64,000 nucleotides of DNA, from contig NZ_CANMQS010000001.1 in the NCBI RefSeq assembly GCF_947500075.1, forward strand, positions 372,001-436,000. The letters are read 5' to 3'. Shown here one piece after another: positions 16,702 through 25,710 of the stretch. Numbering within the stretch: position 1 is the first letter of the stretch; each line of letters opens with the position of its first letter. This DNA is from an uncultured Sulfitobacter sp. GTDB lineage: Bacteria; Pseudomonadota; Alphaproteobacteria; Rhodobacterales; Rhodobacteraceae. The translations under genes were made by a program, and so were the position numbers. Under the pieces are notes generated by a model that did no database searches, was not told the DNA's origin, and saw only the letters and a list, made by a program, of their open reading frames with translations.

Positions 16702-19700
16702 TCAGGCGACAGTCACGGCAACCTCTACTTCCGCATCTATCGACAGCGTCGCCAGCAAGGCACCGTTGCCAAAGTACTGATAGATTTCCATTTCCGTCCC
16801 GTTGGCATCCGTTACCGTAACGCCATCGGCCAACTGGAATTCCGTTGTGGCGGTATTCTCCAGCACGACGGCGTCATCCGCATCCCCAAAGAGGGAGACA
16901 TTGGCCACAGCGGATGTCCCCAACAGATCCGCAATCTCCAGATCCCCCGAACCGGACAGATCGAACACATCCCCCAAGGAGACAATGTCAAACGTGTTTG
17001 CCTGCGCATTGTCCATGTCGATCACTTCAATACCGCTCAGATCCAACATGGGAAGCAGATCACCATCGATGCTGCCGCCGATCCCGACGACTTCCAGCAC
17101 ATCACGGCCCGCACCACCTTCCACGCGCTCTCCGGTCGTCGTTGGGGCATTGGACAGCAAGATCCGATCATCGCCAGCGCCTGCCAGAATGGTGTCCTGC
17201 CCGGACCCGCCATTCAGCGTGTCGTCCCCTCCAAAGCCAATGATCAGGTCATTGCCGCCCCCACCTAGCAAGCGATCGCCCTCCCCGCTGCCAAAGAGCA
17301 GGTCACTTTCGGACTGCCCATCCAGCGTCTGCGCGGTATCCGCGATGCCCAGCACTTCGGTTGAGAAAAGCTCGATCTCCGACGTGTTTTCGTCCCCATC
17401 AAGGTCAAACTGTGCAGTGGCGCTGAACCGGTTGTTTTCGCCCAGCAGCAGGTAGATGTCCGCGATCTCTGCCAGTGCCACTTCATATTCCAGCGACTGC
17501 GTCGCGAATGTGGGGCTGTCTTCGGTCGCAATGACCTGTGCAGGGCCGCCATCGACTTCCAGCGTGAGCGTGAAATCGGTCAGGACCGGGTTAAAGACGG
17601 GCGAGGCTTCCAATGCCGTGGTCAACTGGCTGGGCTCGGCAAGGAAGGTCGGTGCGCTTCCTGCAAGCTCCGTCAACTCGGGCGGCGGGTTTTCGGTGTC
17701 ATATTCCGCGCCAATGCCGAAAGCCTCGATCAGAACAGTGTAGCCATCGCCGCCATCGGTTCTGAGGTCTTCTGAAATGGCCTGCCATCCCTGATTTGCA
17801 GGCAAGTCCGGCGGTACAGTTGGCTGTCCATCTGTGATAAAGAACAGATAGTTGGTATCCGCACTTCCCGTGCCGTTCTGCGTGTCAAAGAAGTCCTGCG
17901 CATCTGCCAGGGCCCGGTCCCAACGGGTGCTGCCGCTCTCATAGCTGTTGACCAGGGTTGAGCGGGCAATGTCGAAGTCCTGCAATTCGACCGGCGCATA
18001 GGCAATTGTGGTTGTGGCGTAGGTAATGATCTGCACCACCACCTCTGTTGACGCCCCTTCGAAGGATTGGGCCAGCGTATCGAGCGCATCAAGCACCGCA
18101 TCGACCTGATCTTCCCAACCCGACCGGCCAATACTGCCGGACCTGTCCATTGCGATGGACAGATTGATCGTATTGGTTTCCGCCTGAGCCGTTGTGATGG
18201 CGACGCTGCCACCCGCAGCCGTGTCAGTGGGCACAATGTTAATGTCCAGCGTTGCCGAGCGGCCATCATCGGCTCCGCCTTCTTCGCTTTCCACTTCCAC
18301 CTCGACGCGCGCGGTCGAGACGCCGCCGTCAGCATCCGTGACGGTGTAGTCAAACCGGTCGACACCCTGAAAACCGGCATCGGGCGTGTATTCAAAACTG
18401 CCATCCGCATTGACCGTCACCGCACCTGCCGCGGGGCCATTCGAACCCAGCGCAAAGATCAGGTCTGTGGGCGCGGTTTCTGCGTCAGTGGCGGTCAATT
18501 GGCCAAGGACGGAGGTGTCTTGCACTGTCTCGATGATGCTGGTGGCGGACACGATTGGGGATTGGTTTGTGCCTGCGACCTCAATGGTTACAGTCTGACC
18601 AACCTCAGCGCCCTGGCCATCGCTGACAAAGACATCAAAGGTCTCTGTGGCGGTTTCTCCAACAGACAAACCTTCCGCCGCGCTGCTGAGCGTATAGGTC
18701 CATGTGCCACCTTCGGTGATTTCAAATATGCCGTAGGTGCCCGCCTCGCCACCGCGCCATGTCAAGACTGCGCCCACGTCGGGATCCGTGGCGGTCAATT
18801 GCCCCGTGACAGAGGAAATGTCCGTGCTTTCGGTCAGGAATCCGGACGCATCATCAGCGGTACTGGTCAGAGATGGGGCATCGTTGGTCCCCGTGATCGT
18901 CACGGTGACTTCCTGCTCGGTCCCATCTTCGGTGCGCAGGGTGAAACTGTCAGTGAGCGGCGCACTTGTGGCGCTCAGCGCATCGACCGCGGCGTTTGCG
19001 TTGTCAAGCGTATAGGTCCACAGACCCGCTGCGGTGACGGCAAAGGTGCCAAAGCCCGCCGCTGTCACAGCACCCGGCGCCACCACCTGAAACGCGTTGT
19101 CTGCATTGTCAGCATCTGCGCTGGTCAGCACGCCGGTGATAAAGTCGACACTTGCGTCTTCCGCAAGTGTCCCGATTGCTGCGCCTGCAACCACGGCACC
19201 GTCATTCGCGCCGGTGATCGTGATGCTGACCTCTTGGGCCGTGCCATCTTCGCTGCGCACGATAAAACTGTCTGTCAGTGCTGCACTTGTCGGACCCAAC
19301 GCATTCACCTCGGCATTGGTATTGTCCAGCGTATAGGTCCACAGCCCTGCCGCCGTGACGGCAAAGCTGCCGTAGCCCGCTGATGTCTCCGCACCGGGCG
19401 CGACGGCCTGAAAGGCGTTGTTGGCGTTATCCGCGTCCGTGCTTGTCAGCAGGCCAGTGACAAACTCCACTGCCGCATCTTCCGCAATCGTACCGTTGGA
19501 GACACCCGCAATCAGCGCACCATCATTGGCACCTGTGATCGTGACCGTCACCTCCTGCGCGGTTCCGTCTTCCGTCAAAACGACAAAACTGTCGGTCAGC
19601 GGCGCGCTGGAGGGAGCCAACGCATTCACGTCAGCATTGGCGTTATCCAGCGTATAGGTCCAAAGCCCTGCTGCCGTGACAGCATAGGTGCCGTATCCAG

Positions 19701-21843
19701 CCGAGGTCTCCGCACCGGGGGCGACGGCCTGAAAGGCGTTGTCGGCATTGTCGGGGTCCGCACTGGTCAACAGGCCGCTGACAAGATTCGTTCCGGCATC
19801 CTCCGCAATCACAGCCGACGCCACGCCGCTAACTTCTGCGCCATCATTGGTGCCGGTGATCGTAACGGTCACCTGCTGGGTGTCCGTCGTGCCCGCCGTG
19901 TCCGTCACGATCGCAAGGAACTGTTCCGTCTCAATGGCCCCCACGCCCAGTCCGTCAGCCGCACCGGGGGTGAGTGTATATGACCAATCGCCCCCCGCTG
20001 TGATCTCAAACGTGCCATAAGTGCCAGTAGCCGAACCGCTCCACGTCAGGGTATCGCCCACATCCGCATCCGTAGCGATCAGACTGCCCGTGACCGGGTC
20101 TGTCGCATCCTCGGTCACATCACCTGCAACGACGCTGCCCGTCTCCACAACGACCGGCACATCATTGCTGCCGTCAACCTGTACCGTGACCAAAGCGACC
20201 GCACTTGCACCACCGGGGTCCGTCACCCGGACAGAGAACGCATCGGTGCCGCTGTAATCCGGATCAGGCCGGTAATTGTAGGTACCATCTTCGAGGATCA
20301 CCACGCCCCCATGCGCCGCAGGGTCCTCCAGCGTGTAGGTCAGCGCATCGCCATCCACATCCGTCGCAGTCAGCGTGCCGGTTAACGTGCCGTCTTCGGC
20401 CACTGTCGCAGCGGCGTCTGCAAACTCCGGCGCATCGTTTACAGGTTCCAGTTCAATGAAAATCGTACCACTGGTGTCGATCTCATTTCCATCGGTTACC
20501 TGATAGGTGAATTGATCCTGCCCGTTGAAATTGGGGGAGGGCACATATTCAAATTGCCCGTCGGGCGTCACAGTTGCGGTCCCGTTCTGCGGATCATCAA
20601 GAAGCGCGAACTCCAGCGTGGTCACATCCACTTCACCATCAAGCGCAATCTCGCCTGAGATGACGCCTTCCGTCGGGTCTTCCAAACCTGTGACAACAGT
20701 GTCAGGCGGCAGAAACTCTTCTTCCAGCCGCAGACGCCCCTCATCAAAGGGGACATCATCTGCATCCTGTTGGTCGAATTCAGGTGCGTCACCGGGGTCA
20801 ATGCCTTCCGGCTCATCAATGGAATCCAGTTCCAGACCGTTCCCCGGACCACTGCCCACACCATCGCTGTCCCGTTCGCTGCGAGTTTCACCGAAAGACA
20901 CGAACGTCTCTCCCGCATCCACACGTGCAAGCGCGCTGCGATAGGCACCAACAGCTTCCGCGATCAGCAGGTTATCATCCGCATCATCCTGCAAGGATCG
21001 TGAGACCTCAAACGCCTCCCCGGACGCCGTCAGTATCCACTTGCTGTCGGTTCCTGTGATGTTGGTCACCACGTTGCCATCTACATCCAGCAACAGGATT
21101 TCGCCGACGCTGCCATCCGGGTCACGTGTCAGGCTCACTTCCGTGGTGAGCACGCCATCAATCGTCTGAACTTCGGCGATGACCGTTGTGCCGCGGATGC
21201 CCATCGTGGCAGACGGTGTGCTGACATCCATACCGCCCGTCTTGGCAACCTGCCCTGCGATGAAAACGAACCCGCCCTGGACAAGATTGAAACCACCGGA
21301 GTTCGCGTTGCTTTGTGGATCGTAGATGAGATTGTCGATGATCATCCGCGAATTCGAAGTAAGCGAAAAGATCGTGCCATCGACAAACGTGACAGAAACC
21401 GTGGAGTCAGCCGCTGTCTGGATGACATCATTTGCGAAAATCTTGACGCCAACACCGAGGTCTTCAACGGTGCCATCAGCCCGCTGCACAGAGCTGGTGC
21501 CGTCAACCGTCTCCACTTGACCAATCGCCTCTGCCGCTGTGGGAGCCGAAGCCTGCGCGTATTGCCCCGGTGCCAGAGGGCCCGCAAGCCGGGACACGGC
21601 TGCCCCGTTGAGCATCGCGCCATTTGGCGCATAGATATCTGCTGGCGTCTCAGTGCTGAAGTAGTCCGGGACGCGCAAAGCGTCCTCCCCTTCGCTCAAC
21701 AAGCGAAGATCGTTCCCCATGCGCTGAAATTGCGCACCGAAAAGCTGTTTTGCGTGTGGAACGACAAGGCGCCCGTCAGCGCCAGGTTCGATGGAAACCC
21801 AATTCGTTCCATCATCAGATGGGATCTGTGAAAAGAGCGACAC
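16702..21843 (-). CDS. giant RTX adhesin with FecR-like, VCBS-repeat and von Willebrand A regions (type I secretion substrate)
   Basis: The 1713-residue acidic protein has no Sec signal. Residues about 105-225 resemble a FecR domain (ADSTVSVTFVDGTIFSLTSNS and TPSATMGIRGT). From about 390 to 1130 it is built of Ig-like/VCBS and cadherin-like repeats ending in VTITGxND, three of which are 107-residue near-copies. A von Willebrand A domain follows from about 1215 (MDRSGSIG, MIDAS DxSxS). Near 1525-1556 lie RTX nonapeptides GGGGNDLIIGFGGDD, then an uncleaved C-terminal secretion region. This fits a cell-surface adhesin exported by the HlyD/ABC/TolC genes downstream. GTG is the start codon, with TAGGA eight bases before it. 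The gene is divergent from a CHASE2 cyclase. Confidence 0.88.
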   Translation of the reverse strand: MSLFSQIPSDDGTNWVSIEPGADGRLVVPHAKQLFGAQFQRMGNDLRLLSEGEDALRVPDYFSTETPADIYAPNGAMLNGAAVSRLAGPLAPGQYAQASAPTAAEAIGQVETVDGTSSVQRADGTVEDLGVGVKIFANDVIQTAADSTVSVTFVDGTIFSLTSNSRMIIDNLIYDPQSNANSGGFNLVQGGFVFIAGQVAKTGGMDVSTPSATMGIRGTTVIAEVQTIDGVLTTEVSLTRDPDGSVGEILLLDVDGNVVTNITGTDSKWILTASGEAFEVSRSLQDDADDNLLIAEAVGAYRSALARVDAGETFVSFGETRSERDSDGVGSGPGNGLELDSIDEPEGIDPGDAPEFDQQDADDVPFDEGRLRLEEEFLPPDTVVTGLEDPTEGVISGEIALDGEVDVTTLEFALLDDPQNGTATVTPDGQFEYVPSPNFNGQDQFTYQVTDGNEIDTSGTIFIELEPVNDAPEFADAAATVAEDGTLTGTLTATDVDGDALTYTLEDPAAHGGVVILEDGTYNYRPDPDYSGTDAFSVRVTDPGGASAVALVTVQVDGSNDVPVVVETGSVVAGDVTEDATDPVTGSLIATDADVGDTLTWSGSATGTYGTFEITAGGDWSYTLTPGAADGLGVGAIETEQFLAIVTDTAGTTDTQQVTVTITGTNDGAEVSGVASAVIAEDAGTNLVSGLLTSADPDNADNAFQAVAPGAETSAGYGTYAVTAAGLWTYTLDNANADVNALAPSSAPLTDSFVVLTEDGTAQEVTVTITGANDGALIAGVSNGTIAEDAAVEFVTGLLTSTDADNANNAFQAVAPGAETSAGYGSFAVTAAGLWTYTLDNTNAEVNALGPTSAALTDSFIVRSEDGTAQEVSITITGANDGAVVAGAAIGTLAEDASVDFITGVLTSADADNADNAFQVVAPGAVTAAGFGTFAVTAAGLWTYTLDNANAAVDALSATSAPLTDSFTLRTEDGTEQEVTVTITGTNDAPSLTSTADDASGFLTESTDISSVTGQLTATDPDVGAVLTWRGGEAGTYGIFEITEGGTWTYTLSSAAEGLSVGETATETFDVFVSDGQGAEVGQTVTIEVAGTNQSPIVSATSIIETVQDTSVLGQLTATDAETAPTDLIFALGSNGPAAGAVTVNADGSFEYTPDAGFQGVDRFDYTVTDADGGVSTARVEVEVESEEGGADDGRSATLDINIVPTDTAAGGSVAITTAQAETNTINLSIAMDRSGSIGRSGWEDQVDAVLDALDTLAQSFEGASTEVVVQIITYATTTIAYAPVELQDFDIARSTLVNSYESGSTRWDRALADAQDFFDTQNGTGSADTNYLFFITDGQPTVPPDLPANQGWQAISEDLRTDGGDGYTVLIEAFGIGAEYDTENPPPELTELAGSAPTFLAEPSQLTTALEASPVFNPVLTDFTLTLEVDGGPAQVIATEDSPTFATQSLEYEVALAEIADIYLLLGENNRFSATAQFDLDGDENTSEIELFSTEVLGIADTAQTLDGQSESDLLFGSGEGDRLLGGGGNDLIIGFGGDDTLNGGSGQDTILAGAGDDRILLSNAPTTTGERVEGGAGRDVLEVVGIGGSIDGDLLPMLDLSGIEVIDMDNAQANTFDIVSLGDVFDLSGSGDLEIADLLGTSAVANVSLFGDADDAVVLENTATTEFQLADGVTVTDANGTEMEIYQYFGNGALLATLSIDAEVEVAVTVA
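18880..19842 (-). repeat. three tandem 321-bp repeats within the adhesin gene
   Basis: The codons for the NDG(A) junction recur at 18879, 19200, 19521 and 19842, exactly 321 bases apart, defining three 107-residue units. Each contains VTAAGLWTYTLDN and a DNAxNAFQ-VAPGA segment. Flanking units are more diverged (the next upstream junction is 318 bases away). Such repeats can recombine and change adhesin length. Confidence 0.85.
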
Positions 21844-22118
21844 GGTAAAATTCCTAAAAATCAGAACTTACAACACATTGTCATTTTTGGGGCGGATTTT
21901 CGCTGACTTGTGGTCCATTGAGTCAAAAAACTAGGCAAAATGCACCCATAGATTGAAGTTTTGCCGATAACCTCCCCACCCTCGCAACAGGAACGGCTCC
22001 TGAGATGTGAAATTCCTGAATTTGTGCGACAGTGTGATTCGGCATTTGAGACGCCGCAGACGAGGTGCGCCGGATCAACCGTGTCAGCCTTCGAGGCCAT
22101 ACTGGCAAAAAGGAACGT

Positions 22119-24383
22119 ATGGGAGATTGGTTTTCCAAATGGGTCGGATGGGTCCGGGTTGTTGCTATCTTCGGATTGCTTTGTGGGTTGGTGATCAGGA
22201 TCGCGGATCCTGCACCCGTGGCCGGACTGCGCAACGCGACTTTTGACTTCTATCACCAGTCAAAACCGCGCGACTTTGCCCCCCTCCCCGTCGCCATTCT
22301 GGACATTGATGACCGCAGCCTCGCGGAAATCGGGCAATGGCCATGGCCGCGCACGCGGGTCGCGGAGATGGTGCAAAAGGCCACGCAGGCAGGCGCAGTG
22401 GCGATTGCCTTCGACATTGTGTTTTCGGAGCCAGACCGCCTGTCTGCCGAACAAATCGTCGCCGACAATCCCGAGATGCCACCCGATCTGGGCGCACAAT
22501 TGCTGGAACTGCCAAGCAACGATGATATCCTGGCGGAAGCGTTCCGGTCAGCGCGTGTGATCGTTGGTCAAACCAGCGTGCGCACCGCGTCAGGCAACAG
22601 CGATGTCAAGCGCGACATGGTTGATGTGCCCCATGCGCTGATTGGGCCTAATCCGATGCCGTTTCTGCTTCAGTTCCCCGATGCCGTGCAAAACCTGCCC
22701 CAACTCGAAGCGGCGGCGTCGGGGCATGGCATGTTTACCGCGCGCCCTGACCCTGATGGCGTCTACCGGCGTGTGCCCATCGTGATGAGCGTGCAGGGTG
22801 AAATTCGGCTTGGCCTGACCCCTGAATTGTTGCGCATCGCAACCGGCGGCCAGGCTTTTGCCGTGCGCACCAATGAGGCTGGCATCGAAGGGGTGGTCGT
22901 TGCCGGCCAGCTTGTCAGCACCGCGCGGGACGGCACGCTCTGGCCCTACCTGACCCCCTCTTCGCCGTCGCGCTACATCTCAGCTTCGGACCTCATCGCA
23001 GGGCGCATGCCCGAGGGGCGGCTGGCCAATCATCTGGTGCTGGTCGGCACGTCCGCCATCGGGTTGGAAGACTTCCGCGCCACCCCGCTGGGGGTCGCCA
23101 TGGCTGGTGTAGAGATCCACGCGCAAGTGCTTGAAAACATTCTGTCTCAAACCGCGTTGAGCCGCCCGAACTACACCATCGCAATTGAGTTGATGTCGAC
23201 GCTGGTCTTGTGTCTGCTGGTCATCATCTTTGCACCAAACATCACCGCGCGCTGGCTGATATCAGGCGCATTGCTGCTGCTGGTCGGCTATGCCGCCACG
23301 TCCTACTACATGTTCCACAGCAGCCGCGTGCTGCTCGACCTCAGCTTTCCGGCCATTGCGACCATTTCCACGATCATGCTGATGGCCACGGTCAACTACC
23401 TGCGGGAGGAACGACGGCGCCGGGAGATCCGCAATGCCTTCGGGCGCTATGTCTCACCTGACCTGGTCGCCCAGCTTGGTGCCAACAAGGGAGGGCTTTC
23501 CCTGGGTGGTGAGACCCGCAACCTGACTCTGTTGTTCAGTGATGTGCGTGGCTTCACAGCCATCGCGGAGGACTTCAAGGATGATCCGACCGGGCTGACA
23601 ACCCTGATGAACCAATTCCTGACGATCCTGTCCAATGGCATCCTGGACTATGAAGGCACCATCGACAAATTTATGGGCGATGCGGTCATGGCGTTCTGGA
23701 ATGCGCCGCTGGACAATGATGACCACGCCCGCGCCGCCTGCAAGGCAGCGCTCCGGATGATCTCAGACGTTGATGCCTTCAACAAACGCCGGCTGGCCGA
23801 GGCGCGCCTGGCCCGGATGAAACGCGCCAAATCGGGGGCGGCAAACATTGCCACCCCCACCAAGGTCCATACGATCAACGTCGGTATCGGCATCAACACG
23901 GGCAATTGCGTTGTCGGCAACATGGGGACCAAAACCCGGTTCGACTACACAGCCCTGGGAGATCCGGTCAACGTCGCCTCCCGGCTGGAGGGGCAATCAA
24001 GGTATTATGGGGCGAGCATCATTCTGGGCGCCAGTACGGCTGCCGAAGCAATGGAGGACTTTGCGCTCATCGAACTCGATACCGTGCGCGTTGTCGGCAA
24101 AGAGCTTCCGGAGAACATCTTCGCCCTGGTGGGCGACAAGGAGCTGCGCGACACGCCGGCTTTTCAGAAGGCCTTCGCGCTGAATGCGGAAATGCAAACC
24201 GCCTACCACGCACAGGACTGGGATGGGGTTGAGGCCGGATTGCCAGAGATCGAAAAACTGTTTCAGGAGCTGAAGCTCGGAATGGGTCAATATGCAGCGC
24301 TGTTTCGGGACCGCGTGGCGGCCATGCGGGCAGACCCGCCGCCGCCCGATTGGGACGGTGTGTTCGCCTCCACCAAGAAGTGA
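22119..24383 (+). CDS. CHASE2-domain class III adenylate cyclase (membrane sensor)
   Basis: The 754-residue protein starts with a membrane span, followed by a large extracytoplasmic CHASE2 domain (about 35-345, with VAILDIDDRSLAEIGQWPWPR and a late GTSAIGLED). Three more spans lie near 360-440, and a C-terminal cyclase domain follows. Cyclase residues are visible: metal Asp in LFSDVRGFT and FMGDAV, the adenine-selecting Lys of DKFMGD, and the Asn/Arg pair in DPVNVASRLEG. It should make cAMP in response to an envelope signal. The ATG at 22119 follows AAAAAGGA; an upstream in-frame ATG at 22065 lacks such a site. It lies between the divergent adhesin gene and the convergent exporter operon (one-base gap). 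Confidence 0.88.
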   Translation: MGDWFSKWVGWVRVVAIFGLLCGLVIRIADPAPVAGLRNATFDFYHQSKPRDFAPLPVAILDIDDRSLAEIGQWPWPRTRVAEMVQKATQAGAVAIAFDIVFSEPDRLSAEQIVADNPEMPPDLGAQLLELPSNDDILAEAFRSARVIVGQTSVRTASGNSDVKRDMVDVPHALIGPNPMPFLLQFPDAVQNLPQLEAAASGHGMFTARPDPDGVYRRVPIVMSVQGEIRLGLTPELLRIATGGQAFAVRTNEAGIEGVVVAGQLVSTARDGTLWPYLTPSSPSRYISASDLIAGRMPEGRLANHLVLVGTSAIGLEDFRATPLGVAMAGVEIHAQVLENILSQTALSRPNYTIAIELMSTLVLCLLVIIFAPNITARWLISGALLLLVGYAATSYYMFHSSRVLLDLSFPAIATISTIMLMATVNYLREERRRREIRNAFGRYVSPDLVAQLGANKGGLSLGGETRNLTLLFSDVRGFTAIAEDFKDDPTGLTTLMNQFLTILSNGILDYEGTIDKFMGDAVMAFWNAPLDNDDHARAACKAALRMISDVDAFNKRRLAEARLARMKRAKSGAANIATPTKVHTINVGIGINTGNCVVGNMGTKTRFDYTALGDPVNVASRLEGQSRYYGASIILGASTAAEAMEDFALIELDTVRVVGKELPENIFALVGDKELRDTPAFQKAFALNAEMQTAYHAQDWDGVEAGLPEIEKLFQELKLGMGQYAALFRDRVAAMRADPPPPDWDGVFASTKK

Positions 24384-24384
24384 T

Positions 24385-25707
24385 CTACCGTTCGCGCAAA
24401 GCCTCTGACTGCGCCCGCAGGATCGGCTTTGCCAGATAGGACAGCACGGTTTTTTGTCCGGTCTGGATATCCACCGATGCAATCATGCCGGAGGTGATTG
24501 GCAGCGGATTGTCCGCACTGCCCAGATAGGACCTGTCGGTCCGGATCACGACGCGAAAGAACTCGGTCCCGTCGGGTCGCTGGATCGTGTCGGCACCGAT
24601 GCGCACCACCTCTCCCTCCATCGCGCCGTAGACAAGATAATCATAGGCCGTGATCTTGACCGATGCGGGCTCACCCAAGCGCACGAAGGCAATGTCACGC
24701 GGTCCCAGATCTGCTTCAATCAGCAGACTGTCGTCAATCGGCACAATATCCACCAAAGCCGCACCCGGCTGGACAACCGCGCCAAGCGTTGTCGTGTGGA
24801 TGGTGTTCACCGTCCCGCGCACCGGCGCGCGCAACTGCGCGCGGGTGACCCGGTCATTGGCAGCGCGCAGCGTTTCCTGCACGACCGCCAGTTCAAGCTG
24901 CAACTTCGCCAGCCGCTGCCGCGCCGCCAGCACATAAGCAGACCGTGTCGCTTCGATCTGGCTTTCCACTTCGGAAATCGCGGCTTTGATCCGCGGTTCC
25001 GCAGCCAGACTGACCGCGATATCCCCGGACAGCTCTGCCAATCGTGATTGCAACCGCAGCAGTTCAATTCTGGGCACAACACCGCGATCCACCATGCCTT
25101 TGGTCAGCTCAGCCTCTTCACTGAGCGGCGCAATCACGGCCGCAGTTTTGGCCCGCTGTGCCCGCGATTCCGCCAGAGCACTGCGCTGCTGGACCAATTG
25201 CGCATCCAGCACCTCCAACTCCCGCACAAGCTGATCCCGCCGGGACACGAAGACCTCCTGCTCCGCCGCCGTGGCGCGCGGGTTTCGGTCAACAAGTTCA
25301 TCCCGAAAGGTCAGCTCAGGCGCAAATTCCGCCTCTGCCCGCAACCGCGCAGCTTCGGCCGCTATGGCAGAGGATTGCTCCCGCAACTCCCCCTGTTCGG
25401 AGGCAAACCGGGTGTCATCGATCTGCATCAGCACATCGCCCGCCTCCACGATGTCGCCTTCCCGGACCATCACGGCACTGACGATCCCCCCTTCAAGGCT
25501 CTGCACCACCTGCACCTGTTGAGAGGGGATTACCCGGCCTGTCGCGCGCGCGGATTCCTCAATCTCATAGAGCGCCGCCCAAGCCAGAAACGCCCCCAAC
25601 CCCAGCGCGATCACCAACAACAAGGCCCAAGAAAAACGGTCCTTCAGCGCCACAGGTGCGGCGTTGATGCTGTTGGCGAAATCATCCTCTATCCGGTTTC
25701 CGAACAT
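24385..25707 (-). CDS. HlyD-family membrane fusion protein of a type I secretion system
   Basis: This 440-residue periplasmic adaptor links the inner-membrane ABC exporter with the TolC-like channel. It has one N-terminal span (about 25-45), a lipoyl-like half domain (QSLEGGIVSAVMVREGDIVEAGDVL), long coiled-coil hairpin arms (about 110-270, rich in Ala/Glu/Arg) and the second lipoyl half (RAPVRGTVNTIHTTTLGAVVQPG). A C-terminal HlyD family segment follows. It follows the ABC gene by three bases in the TolC-ABC-HlyD operon and ends one base from the convergent cyclase. Confidence 0.9.
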   Translation of the reverse strand: MFGNRIEDDFANSINAAPVALKDRFSWALLLVIALGLGAFLAWAALYEIEESARATGRVIPSQQVQVVQSLEGGIVSAVMVREGDIVEAGDVLMQIDDTRFASEQGELREQSSAIAAEAARLRAEAEFAPELTFRDELVDRNPRATAAEQEVFVSRRDQLVRELEVLDAQLVQQRSALAESRAQRAKTAAVIAPLSEEAELTKGMVDRGVVPRIELLRLQSRLAELSGDIAVSLAAEPRIKAAISEVESQIEATRSAYVLAARQRLAKLQLELAVVQETLRAANDRVTRAQLRAPVRGTVNTIHTTTLGAVVQPGAALVDIVPIDDSLLIEADLGPRDIAFVRLGEPASVKITAYDYLVYGAMEGEVVRIGADTIQRPDGTEFFRVVIRTDRSYLGSADNPLPITSGMIASVDIQTGQKTVLSYLAKPILRAQSEALRER

Positions 25708-25710
25708 GGC

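Noticed and set aside
18067-19383. 438-codon frame opposite the adhesin repeats
   Set aside because: It arises because the repeat units keep the opposite frame open with the same period; no start signal or domain is seen.
18880-19842. possible CRISPR-like periodic repeats
   Set aside because: The period is 321 bases, the repeats are in frame and encode adhesin domains, and there are no short repeat/spacer units or cas genes.
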